Source: Polynucleobacter sp. AM-26B4
Lineage (GTDB): Bacteria > Pseudomonadota > Gammaproteobacteria > Burkholderiales > Burkholderiaceae
Direction of reading: 5' to 3'
Assembly (NCBI RefSeq): GCF_018882285.1
Contig: NZ_JACVOT010000001.1
Location: forward strand, 1,588,113 to 1,652,112
DNA: 64,000 nt
Position numbers and translations under genes: made by a program. The notes beneath the pieces are model-generated. The model worked only from the letters and a program-made list of their open reading frames with translations, searched no databases and was not told where the DNA came from. Shown piece by piece: positions 9,469 to 18,459 of the stretch; the stretch's first letter is position 1; every line of letters starts with the position of its first letter.

Positions 9469-10488
9469 GTGCAAACAGAAGATCAAATACTCGTTGATGC
9501 CATCTGTGGTGCTGATGCCAAACCTGGATCGGCACAACGCCGAGCCATGGCTAAAGCCATCACCTTGTTGGAGTCAACCAGACCCGATCATCGTTTAAGA
9601 GCTGATGATTTGCTCAATGCCATTCTGCCAAAGAGCGGTCATTCTTTTAGATTAGGTATTTCTGGTGTTCCGGGTGTTGGTAAATCTACTTTCATTGAAG
9701 CGCTTGGTCTGTATCTGATCAGCAAAGGTCATCGCGTGGCTGTTTTAGCGATTGACCCATCGTCCACGGTTTCTGGTGGTTCTATCTTGGGTGATAAAAC
9801 CCGCATGGAATTTTTATCAGTCAATGAAAAAGCATTTATCAGACCCACACCATCATCAGGCAATCTTGGTGGTGTAGCGGAAAAAACACGTGAAGCCATG
9901 TTAGTTGCTGAAGCAGCTGGCCATGATGTCGTGATTGTTGAAACAGTTGGTGTTGGTCAAAGCGAAACAGCTGTTGCCAACATGACAGACATGTTTGTTC
10001 TCTTGCAACTACCGAATGCGGGCGATGATCTTCAAGCCATCAAAAAAGGCGTGATGGAGTTGGCTGATTTGGTGGTCATCAACAAAGTTGATTTAGACCC
10101 AGACGCTGCTACCAGAGCGCAAGTTCAAATCATGAGCTCATTGCGATTATTCAGCATGCACGGCAATCCTGAACATGCTCACCATGATGAGACTCTTTGG
10201 CATCCAAAGGTGATGCGCATGAGTGCTTTGAAGTCTGAAGGCATTACTGAATTTTGGGACATGGTCAATACCTTCAAAGATATTCAGACCAAGCATGGTC
10301 ATTTGGCTTTGAGAAGAAAACAACAAGCGCAAGCATGGATGTGGGAACGCATCGAAGCAGGTTTAAGACAAAACTTCAAAGCCAATGCGCAAGTACAAAA
10401 ACTATTGCCAGAATTAAGTGAAGCAGTGAATCAGGGAACTATGGCAGCATCAGTGGCTGCCAGAAGATTATTAGATTTAATGAAATAA
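9469..10488 (+). CDS. meaB: Methylmalonyl-CoA mutase-associated GTPase MeaB (G3E family)
   Basis: A 339-aa P-loop GTPase that loads and protects the cobalamin cofactor of methylmalonyl-CoA mutase. The Walker A motif is GVPGVGKS (residues 66-73); the G3E-type switch VETVGVGQSE and base-recognition NKVD are clear. The dimerising C-terminal helical arm is present (MWERIEAGLRQ onwards). Translation starts at GTG 41 bp after the mutase stop; a GTG start is the only one that keeps the full N-terminal helix. Position immediately behind its client mutase supports the assignment over an arginine/ornithine transport role once attached to this family (ArgK). Confidence 0.94.
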   Translation: MQTEDQILVDAICGADAKPGSAQRRAMAKAITLLESTRPDHRLRADDLLNAILPKSGHSFRLGISGVPGVGKSTFIEALGLYLISKGHRVAVLAIDPSSTVSGGSILGDKTRMEFLSVNEKAFIRPTPSSGNLGGVAEKTREAMLVAEAAGHDVVIVETVGVGQSETAVANMTDMFVLLQLPNAGDDLQAIKKGVMELADLVVINKVDLDPDAATRAQVQIMSSLRLFSMHGNPEHAHHDETLWHPKVMRMSALKSEGITEFWDMVNTFKDIQTKHGHLALRRKQQAQAWMWERIEAGLRQNFKANAQVQKLLPELSEAVNQGTMAASVAARRLLDLMK

Positions 10489-10515
10489 AGATTTAGAAAC
10501 AAGGGAGAGCATTTT

Positions 10516-12048
10516 ATGCACGACATCATCAAACAACTTGAAGCAAAGCGCGAACAGGCTCGCCTCGGTGGCGGTCAAAAGCGCATCAATGCACAGCACG
10601 GTAAAGGCAAGTTAACGGCCCGTGAGCGCATTGAGTTGTTATTGGACGAAGGTTCTTTTGAAGAATGGGACATGTTCGTTGAACACCGTTGTACAGACTT
10701 TGGTATGGCCAATGAATCTGTGCCTGGTGATGGTGTGGTGACTGGCTACGGCATGATCAATGGTCGTTTGACCTTTGTTTATTCCCAAGACTTCACTGTG
10801 TTCGGTGGTTCATTGTCTGAAGCTCACGCTGAGAAGATTTGTAAAGTCATGGATCAAGCCATGAAAGTCGGTGCTCCAGTGATTGGTTTGAATGACTCAG
10901 GTGGCGCACGTATTCAAGAAGGTGTGGCTTCTTTGGGTGGCTATGCGGAGATTTTCCAGCGCAACGTATCTGCTTCAGGTGTGATCCCTCAAATTTCTTT
11001 GATCATGGGTCCTAGTGCTGGTGGTGCCGTTTATTCACCAGCATTGACTGACTTTATTTTCATGGTCAAAGACAGTTCATACATGTTTGTGACTGGTCCA
11101 GAAGTTGTGAAGACCGTGACTCATGAAGAAGTGACGGCAGAAGAGTTGGGTGGTGCAATCACTCATTCAACCAAATCAGGCGTGTGTGATCGAGCCTTTG
11201 AGAATGATGTTGAAGCGATTTTGATGTTGCGTCGCTTTTTTAACTATCTGCCTTTATCAAATAAAGAAAAGCCACCAGTGCGCAAAGGTGCCGATACAGC
11301 TGAGCGCTTGGATTATTCATTGGATACATTGGTTCCGGATAACGCCAATAAGCCTTATGACATGCATGAGTTGATCGTCAAAACAGTTGATGATGGCGAT
11401 TTCTTTGAGATTCAACCTGACTATGCGAAAAATATCATCATTGGTTTTGCGCGTATCGAAGGTCAAACAGTCGGTATCGTTGCAAACCAACCATTGGTTT
11501 TGGCTGGTTGCTTGGACATCAAATCATCGATCAAAGCTGCACGTTTCGTGCGTTTCTGCGATGCCTTCAATATCCCAGTGGTTACTTTTGTAGACGTGCC
11601 AGGGTTCATGCCAGGTACTTCACAAGAATACGGCGGCATCATCAAGCACGGCGCTAAGTTGTTGTACGCGTATGCAGAATGTACAGTGCCAAAGATCACA
11701 GTGATCACACGCAAAGCCTACGGTGGTGCGTATGACGTGATGGCTTCAAAACACCTCAGAGGCGATGTGAACTTTGCTTGGCCTTCAGCTGAAATCGCGG
11801 TGATGGGTCCGAAGGGTGCTGTTGAAATTATTTTCCGTGAAGAAAAAGGTGATCCTGCTAAGTTAGCAGAGCGCGAAGCTGAGTACAAAGCGAAGTTCGC
11901 TAATCCGTTCGTGGCTGGTCGTCGTGGTTACATTGATGACGTGATCATGCCTCATGAAACTCGTAAGCGTGTTGCACGTTCTCTGGCGATGCTCAAAGAC
12001 AAGGATATTGAAAATCCTTGGCGCAAACACGGCAACATTCCCCTTTAA
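10516..12048 (+). CDS. pccB: Propionyl-CoA carboxylase beta subunit (carboxyltransferase)
   Basis: A 510-aa carboxyltransferase that moves CO2 from carboxybiotin to propionyl-CoA, giving (S)-methylmalonyl-CoA. Two crotonase-like halves are visible: the first oxyanion region around [10 protein letters not shown] and [12 protein letters not shown], the second around [10 protein letters not shown] and [10 protein letters not shown]. Length and motifs match PccB rather than acetyl-CoA carboxylase AccD, which is split and carries a zinc finger. The start has a good ribosome site (aagggagag). The next gene is 17 bp away and encodes the biotin-carrying partner; together they form the alpha6-beta6 type enzyme (family knowledge). 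Confidence 0.94.
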   Translation: MHDIIKQLEAKREQARLGGGQKRINAQHGKGKLTARERIELLLDEGSFEEWDMFVEHRCTDFGMANESVPGDGVVTGYGMINGRLTFVYSQDFTVFGGSLSEAHAEKICKVMDQAMKVGAPVIGLNDSGGARIQEGVASLGGYAEIFQRNVSASGVIPQISLIMGPSAGGAVYSPALTDFIFMVKDSSYMFVTGPEVVKTVTHEEVTAEELGGAITHSTKSGVCDRAFENDVEAILMLRRFFNYLPLSNKEKPPVRKGADTAERLDYSLDTLVPDNANKPYDMHELIVKTVDDGDFFEIQPDYAKNIIIGFARIEGQTVGIVANQPLVLAGCLDIKSSIKAARFVRFCDAFNIPVVTFVDVPGFMPGTSQEYGGIIKHGAKLLYAYAECTVPKITVITRKAYGGAYDVMASKHLRGDVNFAWPSAEIAVMGPKGAVEIIFREEKGDPAKLAEREAEYKAKFANPFVAGRRGYIDDVIMPHETRKRVARSLAMLKDKDIENPWRKHGNIPL

Positions 12049-12065
12049 TCGATTAGGACAAGAAC

Positions 12066-14063
12066 ATGTTTAAGAAGATTCTGATTGCTAACCGTGGTGA
12101 AATTGCTTGCCGCGTGATTAAAACTGCTCGCAAGATGGGCATCAAAACTGTGGCTGTTTACTCTGAAGCCGATCGTGACGCACGTCACGTAGAACTTGCT
12201 GATGAAGCAGTGTGTATTGGTCCAGCACCTTCACGTGAATCCTATTTGGTGATGGACAATATCATCAAGGCGTGTAAAGACACTGGTGCTGAAGCGGTTC
12301 ACCCTGGTTATGGTTTCTTATCTGAGAACGAGGCATTTGCTAAGCGTTTGGAAGAAGAGGGCATTACTTTCATCGGACCTAAGCATTATTCGATTGCTGC
12401 GATGGGTGACAAGATCGCCTCTAAGAAGTTAGCGAACGAAGCCAAGGTCAATACGATTCCTGGTTACAACGACGCGATTGATACGCCTGAATCTGCGGTA
12501 GAAATTGCCAAGGGCATTGGTTACCCGGTGATGATCAAAGCATCAGCGGGTGGTGGCGGTAAAGGCTTGCGCGTTGCGTTCAACGATAAAGAAGCTTTTG
12601 AAGGTTTCTCAGCTTGTAAGAACGAAGCTCGCAATAGCTTTGGTGATGACCGTGTGTTCATCGAGAAATTTGTTGAAGAGCCGCGTCACATTGAAATTCA
12701 GGTATTGGGTGATGGTCATGGCAATGCTGTTTATTTGTGGGAGCGTGAGTGCTCGATTCAGCGTCGTCACCAAAAAGTAATCGAAGAAGCGCCATCCCCA
12801 TTCATCAGTGATGAAACTCGCAAAGCGATGGGTGATCAAGCGGTGGCTTTGGCCAAAGCTGTGAAATACCAATCGGCAGGTACGGTTGAGTTTGTGGTTG
12901 GCAAAGATCAGTCTTTCTACTTCTTGGAAATGAACACTCGTTTACAAGTAGAGCATCCTGTGACTGAATCCATCACAGGTCTTGACCTTGTTGAGCAGAT
13001 GATTCGAGTGGCTGCTGGTGAAAAATTATCATTTGGTCAAAAAGATATTCAGCGCAATGGTTGGTCCATGGAGTGCCGTATCAATGCGGATGACCCATAC
13101 CGCAACTTCTTGCCATCAACTGGTCGTTTGGTCAGATACCAGCCACCTGAAGAGGTGAATGGTGTGCGTGTAGACACAGGCGTGTATGAGGGTGGTGAGA
13201 TTCCAATGTACTACGACTCCATGATTGCTAAGTTGATCGTGCACGGTAAAGATCGTTTGGATGCGATTACCAAAATGCGCGCTGCTTTGAATGAGTTCGT
13301 GATTCGCGGTATTCACTCAAACATCCCATTCCAAGCTGCTTTGATGCAGCACCCGCGTTTCATTTCTGGTGATTTCAATACGGGCTTCATTGCTGAACAA
13401 TTCCCTCATGGATTCAGAGCATCGGATGTGAAAGCGGAAGATCCAAAATTAATGGATGCATTGGCAACCGCCGTTCATCGTCGTTACTTGGATCGTGCGG
13501 CTGGTATTTATGGTCAGCTTGAAGGTCACGAAGTCAAAATCCCAACTGAATTCGTGGTGGCAGCTGGTGAAGCTGGCAAGATGAATTACGTACCAACATC
13601 CATTCATGAAACAGCTCGTGGCTATGAAGTCACAGTCGATGGTTCAGTTTACAAAATTGATTCAGACTGGAATCCTGGTCAGATCATTTACAAAGCAACT
13701 GTGAACGGCCGTGAGATTGCACTTCAAGTTGAGCGCATGGGCATGTTCTATCGCTTGCAATTTGATGGCGTGAGAGTCGACAGCATGGTGTTAACACCGC
13801 AGGCTGCTGAAATGCAAAAACTGATGCCATTCAAAGAACCACCTGATATGTCTAAGTTCTTGCTATCTCCAATGCCTGGCTTATTGGTTGATGTCGCTGT
13901 TACTGTTGGTCAAAAAGTAGAAGCGGGTCAGCGCTTAGCAGCCATTGAAGCCATGAAGATGGAAAACGTTTTGGTGGCAACGCAAGATGGTGTGGTTGCT
14001 GCTGTGATGGCTGCCAAAGGTGAGAGTCTTGCTGTTGATCAAGAAATCCTCAGATTCGAGTGA
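12066..14063 (+). CDS. pccA: Propionyl-CoA carboxylase alpha subunit (biotin carboxylase + BCCP)
   Basis: A 665-aa protein that carboxylates biotin with ATP and bicarbonate and carries the biotin. Order: biotin carboxylase N-domain ([13 protein letters not shown] at residue 5 on), ATP-grasp with the glycine loop [12 protein letters not shown], the C-domain, a BT linker domain (about residues 460-590), and a C-terminal biotinyl domain with EAMKMEN, in which Lys631 is the biotinylation site. The presence of the BT domain favours PccA over the geranyl- or methylcrotonyl-CoA enzymes only weakly; the operon context decides. It overlaps the epimerase gene by 4 bp (GTGA), implying coupled translation. 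Confidence 0.94.
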   Translation: MFKKILIANRGEIACRVIKTARKMGIKTVAVYSEADRDARHVELADEAVCIGPAPSRESYLVMDNIIKACKDTGAEAVHPGYGFLSENEAFAKRLEEEGITFIGPKHYSIAAMGDKIASKKLANEAKVNTIPGYNDAIDTPESAVEIAKGIGYPVMIKASAGGGGKGLRVAFNDKEAFEGFSACKNEARNSFGDDRVFIEKFVEEPRHIEIQVLGDGHGNAVYLWERECSIQRRHQKVIEEAPSPFISDETRKAMGDQAVALAKAVKYQSAGTVEFVVGKDQSFYFLEMNTRLQVEHPVTESITGLDLVEQMIRVAAGEKLSFGQKDIQRNGWSMECRINADDPYRNFLPSTGRLVRYQPPEEVNGVRVDTGVYEGGEIPMYYDSMIAKLIVHGKDRLDAITKMRAALNEFVIRGIHSNIPFQAALMQHPRFISGDFNTGFIAEQFPHGFRASDVKAEDPKLMDALATAVHRRYLDRAAGIYGQLEGHEVKIPTEFVVAAGEAGKMNYVPTSIHETARGYEVTVDGSVYKIDSDWNPGQIIYKATVNGREIALQVERMGMFYRLQFDGVRVDSMVLTPQAAEMQKLMPFKEPPDMSKFLLSPMPGLLVDVAVTVGQKVEAGQRLAAIEAMKMENVLVATQDGVVAAVMAAKGESLAVDQEILRFE

Positions 14064-14533
14064 GCCAACAGATGACTAAACCATTCAAAATTTTGGGCAT
14101 TCAACAAGTCGCCATTGGCGGACCAGACAAAACCAAACTGCAAAAGCTTTGGGTTGATATGTTTGGTCTGGAAGTGACTGGTACATTTAAATCAGAACGT
14201 GAAAACGTTGACGAAGATATTTGTGCCATGGGCAAGGGTGTACACAAAGTCGAAGTGGATTTGATGCAACCCATCGATCCAGAAAAGAAACCTGCTGTGC
14301 ACACAACCCCACTCAATCACATTGGTTTATGGGTTGATAACCTGCCAGTCGCGGTTGAATGGTTGACTGCCAATGGTGTGAGATTTGCACCTGGTGGCAT
14401 TCGAAAAGGTGCTGCCGGCTATGACATCACTTTTTTACATCCCAAAGGTAACGAAGAGTTCCCAATCGGGGGTGAGGGTGTTTTGATTGAATTGGTTCAA
14501 GCGCCACCTGAGGTGATTCAAGCTCTGAGCTAA
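14060..14533 (+). CDS. Probable methylmalonyl-CoA epimerase (VOC fold)
   Basis: A 157-aa vicinal-oxygen-chelate protein. It is the last gene of the propionyl-CoA operon, where an epimerase is needed to turn (S)- into (R)-methylmalonyl-CoA. Two beta-alpha-beta-beta-beta modules are seen. Likely metal ligands are the His of [10 protein letters not shown] and the Glu of VLIELVQAP. The usual first ligand His (as in DHVAIAV of known epimerases) is a Gln here (IQQVAIGG), so metal binding may differ and the assignment rests partly on context. The GTG start overlaps pccA by 4 bp; an ATG four codons later is the alternative. No symbol is given because of the ligand change. Confidence 0.72.
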   Translation: MSQQMTKPFKILGIQQVAIGGPDKTKLQKLWVDMFGLEVTGTFKSERENVDEDICAMGKGVHKVEVDLMQPIDPEKKPAVHTTPLNHIGLWVDNLPVAVEWLTANGVRFAPGGIRKGAAGYDITFLHPKGNEEFPIGGEGVLIELVQAPPEVIQALS

Positions 14534-14570
14534 ATTGAGCCCAAAGTACCATCGGTAAAGTACCGACAAT

Positions 14571-14598
14571 AAAAAACCGCCTAATCAGGCGGTTTTTT
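14571..14598. terminator. Bidirectional intrinsic terminator closing the propionyl-CoA operon
   Basis: Stem CCGCCT / AGGCGG with AATC loop, flanked by an A-run and a T-run that extend the stem. It terminates the five-gene operon on the plus strand and probably the small minus-strand ORF at 14652-14822. Confidence 0.9.
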
Positions 14599-14651
14599 AT
14601 TGAATGCTTCTAATTGTTTGTCTATTTATTTAGTTATTTTTGTAAATTTGA

Positions 14652-14822
14652 TCATGCATACGCTTGCATATAGCTCAGACCCTTGCGCCATTCAGCAAAA
14701 GCGGCCAGCTTAGGCGGTAACTCTTTGATCTTACCGATCAACAGTAAACCCTTGTTTTTATTCAGTTCTTTACACAAAACTAGAAATTCATCATCAGATA
14801 AATGGTTAAAACCGTATCTCAC
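14652..14822 (-). CDS. Small 56-aa hypothetical protein
   Basis: A short minus-strand frame, GTG to TGA, encoding 56 residues: it begins MRYGFNHLSDDEFLVLC, has a basic middle (KELNKNKGLLLIGKIKEL) and ends WRKGLSYMQAYA. It has a good ribosome site (AGGAG, about 7 bp before GTG) and a terminator 54 bp past its stop, and composition is protein-like (alternating charged and hydrophobic residues, predicted helical). I recognise no family. The frame on the opposite strand over the same bases looks like a shadow. The gene is divergent from malate synthase. Confidence 0.6.
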   Translation of the reverse strand: MRYGFNHLSDDEFLVLCKELNKNKGLLLIGKIKELPPKLAAFAEWRKGLSYMQAYA

Positions 14823-14958
14823 AGAAGGCTCCTATAAAAGTGTCCTTATGCCATTAACGCGTGAGTTTTAGGTTTGGTTGACCTTGAATCAACAAAATCA
14901 TCATTTATTCAATAAGCCTTTCGGGACATTTTTTCTTCCAAAAGGCATAATGTCACTT

Positions 14959-14988
14959 TTGCACGAAATAGCATTACGTACTTATAAC
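14959..14988 (+). promoter_or_regulatory. Candidate sigma-70 promoter of malate synthase
   Basis: TTGCAC and TATAAC separated by 18 bp, ending 29 bp before the malate synthase ATG at 15018. A short inverted repeat (GCCTTT 14916-14921 / AAAGGC 14941-14946) lies just upstream and could bind a regulator. Pattern match only. Confidence 0.5.
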
Positions 14989-15017
14989 CATAACTATTTG
15001 TTTTACAGGAGTTTTTT

Positions 15018-16595
15018 ATGTCTAACTTGCCACAAGGCATGGCCATCAGTGCCGAAGTAACCCCAGAATTTGCAACTATTTTGACTCCTGAAGCCTTGGC
15101 TTTGGTCGCCAAACTTCACCGCGCTTTTGAGCCACGTCGTCAAGAACTCCTAAAAGCACGTGTTGAGCGCACCAAGCGTTTAGATGCTGGCGAGAAACCT
15201 GACTTTTTGGCTGAGACAAAACACATTCGTGAGGGTGACTGGAAAGTTGCTCCAATTCCTGCAGCATTGCAGTGCCGTCGCGTTGAAATCACTGGCCCAG
15301 TAGACGCCAAAATGGTGATCAATGCCTTTAACTCAGGTGCTGACTCTTACATGACTGACTTTGAAGATTCAAACAGCCCAAGCTGGACGAATCAGATTCA
15401 AGGTCAAATCAACATGAAAAAAGCGATTCGTCGCGAATTAAGCCTTGAGCAAAACGGCAAGAGCTACAAGTTGAATGACAAGATTGCCACATTGCAAGTT
15501 CGCCCACGTGGTTGGCACTTGGATGAGAAGCACGTGACTGTTGATGGTCAACGCGTATCTGGCGGTATCTTTGATTTTGCTTTGTTCTTCTTCCACAACG
15601 CTAAAGAACAATTAGCCCGTGGTGCTGGTCCTTATTTCTATTTGCCAAAAATGGAAAGCCACTTAGAAGCACGTTTGTGGAATGACATTTTCTGCATGAC
15701 TCAAGACGAATTAGGTTTCCCACGTGGCACGATCAAAGCCACTGTGTTGATTGAAACTATTTTGGCTGCATTTGAAATGGACGAAATTCTTTATGAGTTG
15801 CGTGAGCACAGCGCCGGTTTGAATGCTGGTCGTTGGGATTACATCTTCTCATGTATCAAGAAATTCAAAGTAGACAAAAACTTCTGTTTAGCTGATCGCG
15901 CAAAAGTGACCATGACTGCTCCATTCATGCGTGCTTATGCATTATTGCTATTGAAGACATGTCACCATCGTGGCGCACCAGCCATGGGCGGTATGAGTGC
16001 ATTGATTCCAATCAAGAACGATCCAGAGAAAAATGCCATTGCTATGCAAGGCATCATCAACGACAAGAAGCGCGATGCAACTGATGGCTACGACGGTGGT
16101 TGGGTAGCTCACCCAGGTCTTGTTGAAGCTTCTATGGCTGAGTTCAAAGCAGTATTGGGCGATCGTCCAAACCAATTTGAAAAGCAAAAACCTGAAGTGA
16201 ATGTAACGGCTGCTGACTTGTTGAACTTCCAACCAGAAACACCGATCACTGAAGCTGGTTTGCGCATGAACATCAACGTGGGTATTCATTACCTAGGTGC
16301 TTGGTTGGCCGGTAACGGTTGCGTACCTATCCATAACTTGATGGAAGATGCTGCTACTGCAGAGATCAGCCGTTCACAAGTATGGCAATGGATCCGTTCA
16401 CCAAAAGGTGTTTTGGACGACGGTAGAAAAGTGACTGTTGAATTAGTTCGTCAATTGATCGCTGAAGAATTGCCAAAAGTTAAAGCAAGTGGTGCAACAG
16501 GTCTTTGGGATCGTGCTGCTGAGATTTTTGACGTGATGAGTACTGGCGAGAAGTTTGAAGAATTCTTGACATTGCCTTTGTACGAGGAAATCTAA
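15018..16595 (+). CDS. aceB: Malate synthase A
   Basis: A 525-aa enzyme that condenses glyoxylate with acetyl-CoA to malate, the second step of the glyoxylate shunt. Recognised by YMTDFEDSNSPSW, RPRGWHLDEKH, GRWDYIFSCIKKF and HNLMEDAATAEISRSQ, which together mark the A isoform (AceB) rather than the larger GlcB. Length is within the family norm. The ribosome site is caggagt before ATG. Isocitrate lyase is not in this window. tsaB begins at the base after its stop codon, so the two may be read through together although they are functionally unrelated. Confidence 0.95.
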   Translation: MSNLPQGMAISAEVTPEFATILTPEALALVAKLHRAFEPRRQELLKARVERTKRLDAGEKPDFLAETKHIREGDWKVAPIPAALQCRRVEITGPVDAKMVINAFNSGADSYMTDFEDSNSPSWTNQIQGQINMKKAIRRELSLEQNGKSYKLNDKIATLQVRPRGWHLDEKHVTVDGQRVSGGIFDFALFFFHNAKEQLARGAGPYFYLPKMESHLEARLWNDIFCMTQDELGFPRGTIKATVLIETILAAFEMDEILYELREHSAGLNAGRWDYIFSCIKKFKVDKNFCLADRAKVTMTAPFMRAYALLLLKTCHHRGAPAMGGMSALIPIKNDPEKNAIAMQGIINDKKRDATDGYDGGWVAHPGLVEASMAEFKAVLGDRPNQFEKQKPEVNVTAADLLNFQPETPITEAGLRMNINVGIHYLGAWLAGNGCVPIHNLMEDAATAEISRSQVWQWIRSPKGVLDDGRKVTVELVRQLIAEELPKVKASGATGLWDRAAEIFDVMSTGEKFEEFLTLPLYEEI

Positions 16596-17351
16596 TTGAC
16601 GATTCTGGCCATCGACACCTCGACACAGTGGTGTTCAGTGGCCTTGGTCAACCCACAAGGGGGCTCGGGTCAACCGCAGTCCCCTTTGTCATCTGGGGAC
16701 CTTGTGCGCCATGAAAATCTTGGCCCTGAATCAAGTCAACATGCTTTGGATTGGGTAGAGGCTCTTTTAGAAGAGGCTCAGCTCAGTTTCAGAGATCTGA
16801 CTGGTATTGCGGTAGGGATTGGTCCTGGAGCGTTCACTGGCATCAGGATTGGTGTGGGCATTGGTCAAGGGATGGCCTTTGCTGCTGATCTGCCATGCTT
16901 GCCCATTGTTTGTTTGGATGCCGTTGCACTAGAAGGCATTCATCAACTCAAGCTCAAAGAAAATGATCAAGTGATTGTGGCCGTTGATGCGCGCATGAGT
17001 GAAGTCTATTGGGCTCGTTATATGGTGCAAGCAAATGGTTTACCAGAGCGCCAAGACGATGTTTATCTCTCTGCACCAAAAGACATAGATATTCCAGCCA
17101 CAGCTTTTGCTTTGGTGGGTAATGCGGTGACTGCTTATCCTGAGGAAATGCTAGCCATCAGGCAACAAGCCATGGCCATCGATGAAACCGCTGTGCCTCA
17201 TGCAAGATCGATTGCTCGACTAGGTTTAGATGCCTTAGAAAAAGGTCTGCAAGTTAGTGCGGCGGAATTGCAACCTATCTATGTGCGCGACAAAGTAGCT
17301 CAAACGATTGCTGAGCGCGAACTTGAAAAATCTAATCAAGAAAAATCTTAA
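16596..17351 (+). CDS. tsaB: tRNA threonylcarbamoyladenosine biosynthesis protein TsaB
   Basis: A 251-aa actin-like (ASKHA fold) partner of TsaD, needed for the t6A modification of ANN-decoding tRNAs. The start TILAIDTSTQWCSVAL and the loop GIGPGAFTGIRIGVGIGQG are diagnostic. TTG is used as start, abutting the malate synthase stop (TAATTG) with no clear ribosome site, so translation may depend on reinitiation. A short low-complexity insert follows the first strand (GGSGQPQSPLSSGD). rimI follows 18 bp downstream, a common pairing in proteobacteria. Confidence 0.92.
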   Translation: MTILAIDTSTQWCSVALVNPQGGSGQPQSPLSSGDLVRHENLGPESSQHALDWVEALLEEAQLSFRDLTGIAVGIGPGAFTGIRIGVGIGQGMAFAADLPCLPIVCLDAVALEGIHQLKLKENDQVIVAVDARMSEVYWARYMVQANGLPERQDDVYLSAPKDIDIPATAFALVGNAVTAYPEEMLAIRQQAMAIDETAVPHARSIARLGLDALEKGLQVSAAELQPIYVRDKVAQTIAERELEKSNQEKS

Positions 17352-17369
17352 AAGGCATTGAATTAAGTC

Positions 17370-17852
17370 ATGGATCTGCGTCTTTTGCCAATGGCCTTGC
17401 GTGACTTAACTGAAGTCATGGGGATCGAGCAGCAAAGCCATGTTTCGCCATGGACCTTGGGTAACTTCACAGATTCACTTGAGGCGGGTTATTGGGCTTA
17501 TTGTTTGCGTCAACTATCGGTAGACGATGAAAAGCCTGATCCATTATTAGGATATTGTGTCTTGATGCCTGCTTTGGATGAGTTGCAGTTGCTGAACATC
17601 ACAGTGCATCCATCGTTTAAAAGACAAGGACTGGCCAAAAAAATAATGAAAGTGATCGAAGACGCTGCACAAGCGAAATCATTTCAGGATATTTTATTGG
17701 AAGTAAGGGTGAGTAATGCCCCAGCGATTGCTTTGTATGAAAGTTTTGCATATCAAGAAATTGGCATCAGAAAGGATTACTATCCTTTAAAAGATGGTGG
17801 TCGTGAAGATGCCAAAGTCATGAAAAAAGTATTGCACGCACCATCCAACTGA
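17370..17852 (+). CDS. rimI: Ribosomal protein S18-alanine N-acetyltransferase
   Basis: A 160-aa GNAT-fold enzyme that acetylates the N-terminal alanine of ribosomal protein S18 using acetyl-CoA. The acetyl-CoA loop is VHPSFKRQGLAKKIM (R/Q-x-x-G-x-A type, about residues 86-100), and LLEVRVSNAPAIALYESF followed by GIRKDYYP is the characteristic RimI C-terminal stretch. It lies between tsaB and a UDG/HolD-like gene, an order usual in beta- and gammaproteobacteria. Ribosome site weak. Confidence 0.92.
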   Translation: MDLRLLPMALRDLTEVMGIEQQSHVSPWTLGNFTDSLEAGYWAYCLRQLSVDDEKPDPLLGYCVLMPALDELQLLNITVHPSFKRQGLAKKIMKVIEDAAQAKSFQDILLEVRVSNAPAIALYESFAYQEIGIRKDYYPLKDGGREDAKVMKKVLHAPSN

Positions 17853-17879
17853 TCGATTACAGAAAGAACTATCAAGCCA

Positions 17880-18422
17880 ATGAGTCAAGCTGATTATTTA
17901 AATGAGATGGGCATCAGTACCTGGGTTCTAAAGAATAAGCCCGAGGATGGGGGCGAGACGAACTCTGTGCAAGCTCAGCAAGAAAATCAACAAGCGCAGC
18001 AGCCAAAAGCCAGTAATGCGAATGCTGCAACCGCTGAAATGACACAGTCATCCTCAGAGAATCAAGAGGTGGTGTGGACATTTGTTGTTGATCAACTCTC
18101 GGGTGATGCTGCTTTATTGTTTGACAAAATCTTGGCCTCATTGATGTTGAGCAGAAACACCATTCAATTGCTCAGCAGTGCAGAAGCCTTGGCTGGAAAA
18201 GTGAATGGACAAGTCGTGATTGCCATGGGTTCTCAGATGGGTCGACAGTTATTACAAATGGACGATGGCTTTGAAGAGTTAAGAGGTGCTGTGCACTCTT
18301 TAGAGCACGCAGAAGATGAGCTACCGTTGGTTTTAACTTATCACCCAGAGCATTTACTGAAGAAGCCGAGTGACAAAGCAAAGACTTGGCAAGACTTACT
18401 CTTGGCGCGCTCTTTGATTTAA
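17880..18422 (+). CDS. UDG-fold/HolD-like protein lacking catalytic and Fe-S residues
   Basis: A 180-aa protein of uncertain role. The start YLNEMGISTWVLKNKP resembles both the N-terminus of family 4 uracil-DNA glycosylases encoded next to rimI in many Burkholderiales and that of the DNA polymerase III psi subunit HolD (LGITQWSLRRP), whose gene neighbours rimI in E. coli. The end LTYHPEHLLKKPSDKAKTW matches the glycosylase C-terminus (YHPxxLLxxPxxK). Between them lie a Gln/Ala-rich linker (residues about 30-65) and a compact core. There is no cysteine at all, so the 4Fe-4S cluster of family 4 enzymes cannot form, and the N-terminal catalytic motif is absent. A psi-like clamp-loader role or a degenerate glycosylase are both possible. 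Confidence 0.55.
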   Translation: MSQADYLNEMGISTWVLKNKPEDGGETNSVQAQQENQQAQQPKASNANAATAEMTQSSSENQEVVWTFVVDQLSGDAALLFDKILASLMLSRNTIQLLSSAEALAGKVNGQVVIAMGSQMGRQLLQMDDGFEELRGAVHSLEHAEDELPLVLTYHPEHLLKKPSDKAKTWQDLLLARSLI

Positions 18423-18459
18423 AACCTAGAAGTTAATCAAGCAGGCAACGAAACAAGGA

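Noticed and set aside
14683..14871. Plus-strand frame of 62 aa over the small minus-strand gene
   Set aside because: It has no ribosome site and low-complexity Ser/Leu content; the minus-strand frame has both site and terminator.
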